A stretch of 5,455 nt of DNA from the NCBI GenBank assembly GCA_031287245.1, contig JAITTD010000092.1, positions 1 to 5,455 of the forward strand, written 5' to 3'. This DNA comes from Bacteroidales bacterium. GTDB taxonomy: Bacteria > Bacteroidota > Bacteroidia > Bacteroidales > UBA4181. The translations under genes were made by a program, and so were the position numbers. Under the pieces are notes generated by a model. It had not been told where the DNA came from and did not search any database. It was given only the letters and a program-made list of their open reading frames with translations. Of the stretch, positions 1 to 4,432 are shown piece after piece. The stretch's first letter is position 1. Each line of letters opens with the position of its first letter.

Positions 1-246
1 AATAACATCTTCGGCAGAAGTATTTATTGCCACAGGAATTTTTTCATCACGTCCAACATGCATAAGGTTGAACGCAAAATGGCCGTGCGGAACAACAAGA
101 TAATTTGAAGTATCCGCTCTGACATTTCTTGACGGCATAAACTGTTTGAAGATGTTCACGCCCGAAACAAACTCACATTGCGGAATGCCGCACTTTATAG
201 ATACAGGCTCGACAAGTTTACCAAGCCTACACTTACTTGATCCCAT
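1..246 (-). CDS. hsdS: HsdS, type I restriction-modification specificity subunit (N-terminal part, runs off left edge)
   Basis: HsdS is the DNA-recognition subunit that directs an HsdM2-HsdS methylase or HsdR2-HsdM2-HsdS nuclease to a split target sequence. The frame is open for 82 codons from the ATG at 244-246 to the window edge. The protein begins MGSSKCRLGKLVEPVSIKCG and continues with YLVVPHGHFAFNLMHVGRD at about residues 48-66. That arrangement (short strand, then a 'Y.vv..g.Fa.n..hvGRd' block followed by 'iPvAiN') is typical of the first target-recognition domain in HsdS. A GGAGG site at 255-259 lies 8 bases before the ATG, which supports this start. The start overlaps the end of hsdM by 14 bases, the usual translationally coupled hsdM-hsdS junction. 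Only the first of two recognition domains is visible, so target specificity and intactness cannot be judged. With hsdM broken, it has no methylase partner from this locus. Confidence 0.88.
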   Translation of the reverse strand, partial: MGSSKCRLGKLVEPVSIKCGIPQCEFVSGVNIFKQFMPSRNVRADTSNYLVVPHGHFAFNLMHVGRDEKIPVAINTSAEDVI

Positions 247-1511
247 ATCCAATACCTCCGAACGCTTCCTCCAGCATGGCCTGCGATGCTTTCTCCGCTT
301 TCAGAACATTGCGCATTTTCTGTTGTATCCGCACCATCTCGGCGGCGTAATCAATCTCCAAGTCATGGTCGATGAATTCGATGTATTTGCTGGGTGCAAG
401 AGAATATTTTTGCGCCGCTATTTCAGCGGTCGTTGCAGACTTACAGAGTTCAGGCACATCTGAGTAACCTTCGCCAGTCTGCCACAAGGTGTAAATCTTC
501 TTAATCTCTGCGATTTGAGCGTCAGCAAAAACGACCTTGCGTTTCTTTGTTTTTTTCACGGTGTCGATGACATATTCCTCAACATTGCCGTCCCAACGGC
601 GAATGTCAACGAACAGCACCTCATTGATACGTTGCCGAAGGTTGCGCCCGTTCAGTGAGCGAGCCTTTTTGTTGTTATTGATAATCCACAGCGTCACCGA
701 AATATCGGTGGTGTAGAACATATCACGGGGCAGGACGATAATTGCCTCCACCTTGTCATTTTCAATTTTGCCAACCGCCAAGTCATCGGCGTTTTCTCTT
801 GACCGATAATAGAAATACTGCTCTTGCTCCCGTGATGGCTCTCAACAAACTTGACTGACTGCACAAACATGCCGCCCGAACCGCAGCAAGGATCGTAAAC
901 CACTCCGCTGTATGGCTCAATTAGTTCAGCAATCAGTTTAACAGCGCAAGCCGGGGTGTAAAACTCGCCGTCCTCTTTGTCCCCGGCTACGGCGTATGCT
1001 TGCAGAAAATATTCATAAACGCGACCGATTAAATCTTCATCGGCAAAGCGTGATTCATCAATTTTGCTGACCTCATCAATAAGCCCCTTGAAGTTTTCTT
1101 TTGGGATACCCAGTGTTACATAGAACCGCTGCGGCAAAGCGCCTTTGAGAGGGGGGGTGCATCCTCAATATCGCTCATCGCTGTATCGACGATAACCGCG
1201 ATGTCGTTGGCGCTGGCGTTCTTTTTGATGTGTTCCCGGCGGGAGGTTTCGTTCAGATAGAACACGTTATGAGCATTGTAGGATGATGCCTTCTCAAGTA
1301 AAATCTCAAGAAGTCCAGGGTCATCACTGCACTCAGCTTCAATCTCTTTACGTCGCTTGGAGAACTTGTCCCCGGCGAACTTCAAGAATACCAGACCAAT
1401 GACGGCATCACGTTTGTTGTCTGTTCCGCCGATGCCACGCAGTTCATTGCGGCAGTTCCATAGAACAGATTCAAGAGATAATTCAGCGGGTTGTTTTGGT
1501 GTTTTAGCCAT
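233..1511 (-). pseudogene. hsdM: hsdM, type I restriction-modification N6-adenine methyltransferase, broken by a frameshift and an internal deletion
   Basis: HsdM transfers a methyl group from S-adenosylmethionine to adenine and is also a structural part of the restriction complex. The start at 1509-1511 has GGAGGA at 1520-1525, 8 bases upstream, and overlaps the preceding gene by 8 bases. Three reading frames carry the family features in order. 1511 to about 1150 holds the helical N-terminal domain (LSLESVLWNCRNELRG, then AVIGLVFLKFAGDKFSKRR). About 1150 to 775 holds QRFYVTLGIPKENFKGLIDE, GEFYTPACAVKLIAELI, the SAM-binding motif I DPCCGSGGMF (about 865-894) and IIGQEKT. About 775 to 233 holds KVEAIIVLPRDMFYTTDISV and the C-terminal tail. 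The first frame change is at the seven-G tract 1151-1157. The second is at about 766-774, where RLAK runs directly into GKIEND. Between those blocks an intact HsdM carries roughly 100 residues including the NPPF catalytic motif, and these are absent. Total length, about 426 codons, is short for the usual 480-530. It cannot make an active methylase. Confidence 0.92.
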
Positions 1512-1737
1512 TTGGCGTATCCTCCATTTTGGTATCTTTATTCATATCACGTTCGTCCGCACCGCCGGAACGAATCCATTCATCAACCTCTGAAAATTTG
1601 AATTTCCATAAACGCCCTACTTTGTGCGCAGGCATATTTCGATGAGATATCCACCTTAGAACCGCTTCTCGGCTCACATCAAGGTATTCCAAAAGTTCAT
1701 TCATAGAAGCCCATTTTTCAATATCATGCCGTTGCAT
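1504..1737 (-). CDS. Small excisionase-family helix-turn-helix DNA-binding protein of the RM operon
   Basis: This 77-residue protein is almost entirely one winged helix-turn-helix of the MerR/excisionase (HTH_17) type. EKWASMNELLEYLDVSREAV (about residues 7-26) is the helix-turn-helix, followed by LRWISHRNMPAHKVGRLWKF with the wing residues, then the family-typical SEVDEWIRSGG at about 49-59. Proteins of this kind are commonly found directly upstream of hsdM in type I loci and may regulate the operon; that role is inference. The ATG at 1735-1737 was chosen because GGAGG at 1745-1749 lies 7 bases upstream. An in-frame ATG 13 codons earlier (1774-1776) overlaps the preceding gene and lacks such a site. 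The stop overlaps the hsdM start by 8 bases, so the two are probably translationally coupled. The charged tail (DERDMNKDTK) is not part of the fold. Nothing in it appears damaged. Confidence 0.85.
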   Translation of the reverse strand: MQRHDIEKWASMNELLEYLDVSREAVLRWISHRNMPAHKVGRLWKFKFSEVDEWIRSGGADERDMNKDTKMEDTPNG

Positions 1738-1744
1738 TACAAAA

Positions 1745-1749
1745 CCTCC
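1745..1749 (-). promoter_or_regulatory. Ribosome binding site that decides the start of the helix-turn-helix protein
   Basis: On the minus strand GGAGG lies 7 bases before the ATG at 1735-1737 and inside the longer frame that begins at 1776. This makes the shorter 77-residue protein the likely product and leaves a 28-base gap after the upstream gene. Confidence 0.65.
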
Positions 1750-1765
1750 ATTACTTGCCTTAAAT

Positions 1766-2662
1766 TCAGATTTCATTATTCCACCCCACGGTTACCGGCA
1801 GGCGCAGTTCCACACGTTTATCCGGGAAACAAAGCCGTCCTTCGCAATCTTTCATATCAAGTACAATTTCGTGCGCACCTTCAATATGTTGAACATCAAC
1901 ATTGATTGCAATTTCAACCTCGCCACCCGGCGGGGTTTTCTTTATGTCGATTCGGGAGTTCGTCAGTTTTAAAGGAGTGCTTTCGCAATTCATAAAATCC
2001 ATATATCTACCATCCCAAACGGCAACGCCGCAATTTTTAATTACCCAATAGTGTGAAAAAATGGCGTAAAAAGCTCGTTGGCTTGCTTGATTTGGTTTTT
2101 GCCTAATTAACTGAGCATCATCTCCTGCACAAAGTGGCGTGAGAGGAGCGTCCGCGGGAACTGGCGTGACCTCTTCCACATGGATTGGGTGCATGATTTG
2201 TTCTACTACAAAGTCAGCTATAAAAGTATCCGATACACTATCCTCGCCAGATTTTGCAAACTGCAGAAATTGTTCAAATATGCCCAAAAAGACGAGAGAT
2301 CGAGTTACATCGCCTGACACCCCAAAATCTGAACATAGCTTTGGGAAATCTTCGATAGATATCGTTGCCTCACAGTAAGCGATTAAAGTCTCCTTGCAGT
2401 TGCATTTGATGATATGTGCCTTGATCGGTTTGGTCAAACCATTATAACGATTGGTATTTCCGAAGAGCCTTTTTCTGCTCGTCGCATCTGTGCCACTCAA
2501 CCCCGCCGGAAGGAAAGGGCTGAATTGATATTTTTCAGGTTCGCAGGCATTGATTGGATTCGCTTCACCGCATAGTGCAGAAAAAATCTCAAGCACAAAC
2601 TGCCCTTGATTAGAGCAAGGGAACCGCTTGTACAGTTTATTAAGAAAATTGCATAAGCGCAT
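1766..2662 (-). CDS. Uncharacterised protein with a probable C-terminal NBR1-type Ig-like domain, first gene of the RM operon
   Basis: I do not recognise a named family for the whole 298-residue protein. Residues 1-160 look mainly helical (FLNKLYKRFPCSNQGQFVLE near the start, SLVFLGIFEQFLQFAK at about 122-137). Residues about 161-190 are a proline-rich linker. Residues about 203-292 look like an all-beta domain: SHYWVIKNCGVAVWDGRYM, then TPPGGEVEIAINVDV, then EIVLDMKDCEGRL and VELRLPVTV. The order 'N.G...W.G', 'pGgeV.i.v', 'G...i.l.l.D.eG' and a closing strand resembles the NBR1-type Ig-like fold, but that assignment is inference from pattern. Cysteines are frequent (about 11). There is no signal peptide or membrane segment, so it is probably cytoplasmic. 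The ATG at 2660-2662 is preferred because GGGAG at 2669-2673 lies 6 bases upstream; a TTG 14 codons earlier lacks a site. It lies 28 bases before the helix-turn-helix gene, under the promoter at 2837-2865. Confidence 0.75.
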   Translation of the reverse strand: MRLCNFLNKLYKRFPCSNQGQFVLEIFSALCGEANPINACEPEKYQFSPFLPAGLSGTDATSRKRLFGNTNRYNGLTKPIKAHIIKCNCKETLIAYCEATISIEDFPKLCSDFGVSGDVTRSLVFLGIFEQFLQFAKSGEDSVSDTFIADFVVEQIMHPIHVEEVTPVPADAPLTPLCAGDDAQLIRQKPNQASQRAFYAIFSHYWVIKNCGVAVWDGRYMDFMNCESTPLKLTNSRIDIKKTPPGGEVEIAINVDVQHIEGAHEIVLDMKDCEGRLCFPDKRVELRLPVTVGWNNEI

Positions 2663-2668
2663 ACGTTG

Positions 2669-2675
2669 CTCCCTT
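2669..2675 (-). promoter_or_regulatory. Ribosome binding site that decides the start of the 298-residue protein
   Basis: On the minus strand AAGGGAG is followed after 6 bases by the ATG at 2660-2662. The longer frame back to the TTG at 2702-2704 starts inside the tandem repeat and has no comparable purine site, so the shorter start is preferred. Confidence 0.65.
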
Positions 2676-2691
2676 CTTTGGCATCTGTCTA

Positions 2692-2713
2692 AAAAGTCAC
2701 CCAAAAGTCACCT
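2692..2713. repeat. Tandem 11-bp direct repeat in the leader of the RM operon
   Basis: AAAAGTCACCC (2692-2702) is followed directly by AAAAGTCACCT (2703-2713), identical at 10 of 11 positions. Read on the minus strand each copy contains GTGACTTT. The same octamer occurs once more on the plus strand at 2825-2832, just downstream of the minus-strand promoter. The 11-bp period is about one helical turn, so a protein could bind both copies on one face. It lies in the untranslated leader, about 30 bases before the chosen start of the 298-residue protein. Confidence 0.7.
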
Positions 2714-2779
2714 TCCGCTGAAAAAATGCCCCCTTCCGCACTCCTGATTATCAGTCAAGGAAATGCGATAATTAGATTA

Positions 2780-2796
2780 GCCAGAGGGCAACTGGC
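2780..2796 (-). other. Small hairpin in the leader of the RM operon
   Basis: GCCAG (2780-2784) and CTGGC (2792-2796) can pair as a 5-bp stem with a 7-base loop in the minus-strand transcript, about 35 bases after the expected transcription start. A perfect short palindrome, CTGAT-T-ATCAG, lies further down the leader at 2744-2754. There is no U-run after the hairpin, so it is not a terminator. A role in RNA stability or protein binding is only a possibility. Confidence 0.3.
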
Positions 2797-2821
2797 GAAA
2801 AACACAATCCAATTGCTTTCA

Positions 2822-2889
2822 AACGTGACTTTATTAATTATAACACGTAAATTAAAGTTTGTCAATAGTAATTTGATTTAAGCCACGTT
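2822..2889. promoter_or_regulatory. Possible operator: inverted half-sites flanking the RM promoter
   Basis: AACGTGACTT (2822-2831) and AAGCCACGTT (2880-2889) are inverted copies of AACGTGRCTT with one mismatch in ten, placed on either side of the promoter. A third ACGTG core in the minus orientation lies in the promoter spacer (2844-2848). The outer sites are about 58 bases apart, too far for one dimer but compatible with looping or separate binding. The second site also lies just upstream of the plus-strand 50-codon gene. The helix-turn-helix protein of the operon is the obvious candidate binder, but nothing in the sequence proves it. Confidence 0.4.
2837..2865 (-). promoter_or_regulatory. 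Consensus sigma-A (sigma-70) promoter of the RM operon
   Basis: Read on the minus strand, TTGACA (2860-2865) and TATAAT (2837-2842) are separated by exactly 17 bases (2843-2859). Both hexamers match the consensus at every position. Transcription would begin near 2830 and leave a leader of about 170 bases before the ATG at 2660-2662. It points into the 298-residue gene, helix-turn-helix gene, hsdM and hsdS. A promoter this strong would normally be held in check; ACGTG-containing half-sites on both sides (see next entry) are candidates for that control. Confidence 0.88.
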
Positions 2890-2925
2890 AATACCTATTA
2901 AACCACAAAGAAAGGAGAGTCAAGT

Positions 2926-3078
2926 ATGTCAGAAGTCCGCAACCCCGATAACCGCTTTGTATTCAGCGTTGACGAGAAAAAACGCGTCGTTGAACGGCTT
3001 GAAAAAGGCTGGATTACACGCATTGAGTTCAAGCAAGACGGTACCGTAGACATTCAACATTACAAGAAAACCGCATAA
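2926..3078 (+). CDS. Small conserved-type phage protein, 50 residues, function unknown
   Basis: The frame runs from the ATG at 2926-2928 to TAA at 3076-3078, with AAAGGAGAG 6 bases before the start, an excellent site. The product begins MSEVRNPDNRFVFSVDEKKR, continues with a charged helix (VVERLEKGWITRIEFK) and ends with a probable strand (GTVDIQHYKK) and a short tail. It is soluble, lysine/arginine rich and has no signal peptide. I do not recognise a function. Small proteins of this size are usual at the front of phage early regions. It is transcribed away from the restriction-modification operon and ends 25 bases before a strong terminator, so it is a single-gene unit. No good promoter is visible: TTGATT at 2874-2879 and TATTAA at 2896-2901, 16 bases apart, is the best weak candidate. 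It may be controlled from the same region as the opposing operon. Confidence 0.75.
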   Translation: MSEVRNPDNRFVFSVDEKKRVVERLEKGWITRIEFKQDGTVDIQHYKKTA

Positions 3079-3103
3079 CGCAACCAACCCGCCAGACCGC
3101 CAG

Positions 3104-3157
3104 ACGGCAGAGCGGAACGACCCGAAAGGGCGTTCTCTCTGCCGTTTTTTTGTTTTT
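3104..3157 (+). terminator. Intrinsic terminator after the 50-codon gene
   Basis: ACGGCAGAG (from 3104) pairs with CTCTGCCGT (ending 3145). An inner GAACG/CGTTC and CCC/GGG extension closes on a GAAA tetraloop, with a small internal mismatch and one bulged A. The stem is followed directly by seven T (3145-3151), one G and five more T. This separates the 50-codon gene from the sigma-like gene downstream. Confidence 0.9.
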
Positions 3158-3230
3158 ACTGCGGATTTTCACACCTGCAGTCCTTTCCGTAGTGAGCGCC
3201 AACTACCCGCTAATCCAAGGAGGACAACCC

Positions 3231-3305
3231 ATGCCAAGCAGCACATCTCGCGCCCGCGCTCCCCCATGGGGATTCGAACGTACACCATTTTTCGCTTATC
3301 CGTGA
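3231..3305 (+). CDS. Possible 24-residue leader peptide upstream of the sigma-like gene
   Basis: AAGGAGG at 3217-3223 is a near-perfect ribosome binding site with 7 bases to the ATG at 3231. The frame ends at TGA 3303-3305. The peptide begins MPSSTSRARAPPWGFERTPF and is arginine/proline rich at first, aromatic at the end. It ends 47 bases before the sigma-like gene. The strong site argues for translation; the short length and lack of a recognised family argue for caution. It could be a regulatory leader peptide, a genuine small phage protein, or the 5' remnant of a larger gene. Its last third overlaps one copy of the TTCGAA-containing repeat described separately. Confidence 0.4.
   Translation: MPSSTSRARAPPWGFERTPFFAYP
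3268..3294. repeat. TTCGAA-containing repeat, left copy
   Basis: GGGG, A, TTCGAA, a variable stretch, then CATTTTTCG. A similar arrangement occurs at 3827-3852, right after the sigma-like gene. This copy lies within the 24-codon ORF. The repeated parts are GGGG, TTCGAA and CATTTTT(T)CG in the same order with nearly the same spacing. Confidence 0.4.
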
Positions 3306-3352
3306 GGGCTTTGCTCTCAAACAATTTTTGAAAATCACAGGAGGAAATTCCA

Positions 3353-3826
3353 ATGGCAAAATTCAGAACCAAGAAATCCAACCGCACTACCTATGTTTAC
3401 CGCGATGCACACGACAACGCCGTCATACTTCGCCCCGGTGAAAACGGCGTGACCGAGGCAGATATTGCCCTGCTTTACCGTATGGACGATGACGACCACA
3501 ACGAAGCCAAAAAAGACAGCTACTACGGGCTTCTGCATTTCGGGCAGTCCGGGGACGACGAAGTGCCAGACAGCATGGAAAAAGACCTCGCAGACAATTC
3601 GGCCAACCCTGAAACATTGTTTTTCGGTGCTTTGGAAGCGGCCGAAAAGAGCGGCGAGTTCCATTCGGTGTGGACAAGCTTGACGCAGAATCAGCGCGAC
3701 CTCATTTTGAAAAAGCTCCAAAAACGCTCCAATGTAGACATTGCCACCGAAGAAGGCGTGACTGAAACGGCTATCCGTAACCGCCTATCCAAGATTCAGA
3801 AACGGTTTGAAAAATTTTTGAAGTAA
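3353..3826 (+). CDS. Sigma-70 region-4-like helix-turn-helix protein of a phage-type module
   Basis: The 157-residue protein has a C-terminal sigma-70 region 4-like helix-turn-helix at about residues 105-157: VWTSLTQNQRDLILKKLQKR, then SNVDIATEEGVTETAIRNRL, and a basic end (SKIQKRFEKFLK). In region 4 the second helix of the motif contacts the promoter -35 element. There is no recognisable region 2, which binds the -10 element and core polymerase. It is therefore more likely a small phage-type regulator of the sigma-like class than a complete sigma factor. The N-terminal part (TTYVYRDAHDNAVILRPGEN) looks like a small beta unit followed by an acidic stretch (MDDDDHNEAKKD). AGGAGG lies 8 bases before the ATG. 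Genes annotated as sigma-70 family often open early modules of Clostridia phages. It probably controls transcription of the module downstream; that is inference. Confidence 0.78.
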   Translation: MAKFRTKKSNRTTYVYRDAHDNAVILRPGENGVTEADIALLYRMDDDDHNEAKKDSYYGLLHFGQSGDDEVPDSMEKDLADNSANPETLFFGALEAAEKSGEFHSVWTSLTQNQRDLILKKLQKRSNVDIATEEGVTETAIRNRLSKIQKRFEKFLK

Positions 3827-3852
3827 GGGGTTCGAATCTGCTCATTTTTTCG
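3827..3852. repeat. TTCGAA-containing repeat, right copy
   Basis: GGGG, TTCGAA, six variable bases, then CATTTTTTCG, starting at the base after the stop codon of the sigma-like gene. With the copy at 3268-3294 it brackets that gene. The middle portions (about 7 bases) do not match, so the two copies are similar rather than identical. Confidence 0.4.
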
Positions 3853-3900
3853 GGGTAGTACAGAGGGACAGATAATCGCCCCTCGGAAAGGAGCGAAAGA

Positions 3901-4119
3901 ATGAGCCTAAAACACAAGGTTCGTATCAGCGTGAGCCGTCCGGAATCCCGACCATCGGAAGTTATCCGAAGCGGCTCACGCGAGGTACGAAGCAAACTGC
4001 TGAACTGGCTGTTCGGTGAAAAAGTCGGCGTTTTTGTCCTGACACCCGGCAGGACGGTTGAAACGGTAGAAATTCAAGAAATACAGGAAGGAGAAACCCC
4101 AGATGAGCAAGATGAGTGA
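3901..4119 (+). CDS. Small conserved phage protein, 72 residues, function unknown
   Basis: The product begins MSLKHKVRISVSRPESRPSE, then has VRSKLLNWLFGEKVGVFVLT, PGRTVETVEIQEI and an acidic tail (GETPDEQDE). The block 'LL.wLFGe...vlvltPGrtVe.VEI.Ei' is one I associate with a small conserved protein of Clostridia phages and integrative elements, found between the sigma-like gene and the DUF2800 gene; its function is unknown. GGAAAGGAGCGAAAG precedes the ATG, giving an AAGGAG site. There is no signal peptide, and the hydrophobic stretch is too short for a membrane segment. Its end overlaps the next gene by 17 bases, so it is in one operon with it. It follows the sigma-like gene after 74 non-coding bases that hold the right copy of the TTCGAA repeat. 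Confidence 0.75.
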   Translation: MSLKHKVRISVSRPESRPSEVIRSGSREVRSKLLNWLFGEKVGVFVLTPGRTVETVEIQEIQEGETPDEQDE

Positions 4120-4432
4120 ACTCGACCAATGCGTAGGTGAGCTCCGAGGCGCGGCACAGTCGTTGAACGCTGTGGCGGACAGCCTTACAGCGCTGTTTAG
4201 CATGAACGACAACACAGCGTCAAAGCCAGAAATGCAGACAGAATCGGTGAAATCTGAACCGGTCATCACGCTGGAACAAGTACGCGCCGTCCTCGCCGAC
4301 AAATCCCGCGCGGGACATACAGCGGCAGTACGGGAACTGCTCCAAAAGCATGGCGCGGAAAAGCTGTCAGCAATTGATCCCGCCAACTACGCCGCCCTGC
4401 TTGCAGATGCGGAGGTACTCGGAAATGGGTAA
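4103..4432 (+). CDS. Conserved phage protein, 109 residues (often auto-labelled rrp5-like), function unknown
   Basis: Residues about 1-45 form a helical region (ELDQCVGELRGAAQSLNAVA, likely coiled coil), followed by a polar linker. The conserved C-terminal part is VITLEQVRAVLADKSRAGHT, then AAVRELLQKHGAEKLSAIDP and NYAALLADAEVLG. I recognise this C-terminal block from phage and prophage proteins of Clostridia that databases sometimes name 'rRNA biogenesis protein rrp5'; I regard that name as unreliable and know of no tested function. AAGGAG at 4088-4093 lies 9 bases before the ATG at 4103. A second in-frame ATG at 4112 would be too far from the site. It overlaps the upstream gene by 17 bases and the next gene by 8, so translation is probably coupled. 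Confidence 0.75.
   Translation: MSKMSELDQCVGELRGAAQSLNAVADSLTALFSMNDNTASKPEMQTESVKSEPVITLEQVRAVLADKSRAGHTAAVRELLQKHGAEKLSAIDPANYAALLADAEVLGNG

Noticed and set aside
146..463. Plus-strand open frame of 105 codons opposite hsdM and hsdS.
   Set aside because: It lies antisense to recognisable HsdM C-terminal and HsdS N-terminal sequence, has no ribosome binding site and no family resemblance.
2702..2704. TTG as start of a 312-residue version of the Ig-domain protein.
   Set aside because: It starts inside the tandem repeat and lacks a ribosome binding site, while the ATG at 2660-2662 has GGGAG at 6 bases.
2874..2901. TTGATT / TATTAA as promoter for the 50-codon gene.
   Set aside because: Each hexamer matches the consensus at only four of six positions in an A+T-rich stretch; too weak to list as a feature, though mentioned under the gene.
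3091..3108. Short repeated GCCAGAC before the terminator, considered as a possible CRISPR or att repeat.
   Set aside because: Only two 7-base copies one base apart; no spacer structure or further copies anywhere in the window.
3268..3285. GTTCGAATCCCC on the minus strand also looks like a tRNA T-arm.
   Set aside because: The arms do not pair and no cloverleaf can be drawn in the surrounding 80 bases.
3169..3721. Several open frames on the minus strand and one in another plus frame across the sigma-like gene.
   Set aside because: They are shadows of the plus-strand gene, which has a strong ribosome binding site and a recognisable helix-turn-helix.
3820..3850. GGGGTTCGAATCTGCTC resembles the T-arm of a tRNA, which could mark a tRNA gene or attachment site.
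   Set aside because: The 5-base stem has a mismatch and a wobble, no D-arm, anticodon arm or acceptor partner can be placed upstream, and the upstream bases are coding sequence of the sigma-like gene. The palindrome TTCGAA alone explains the resemblance.
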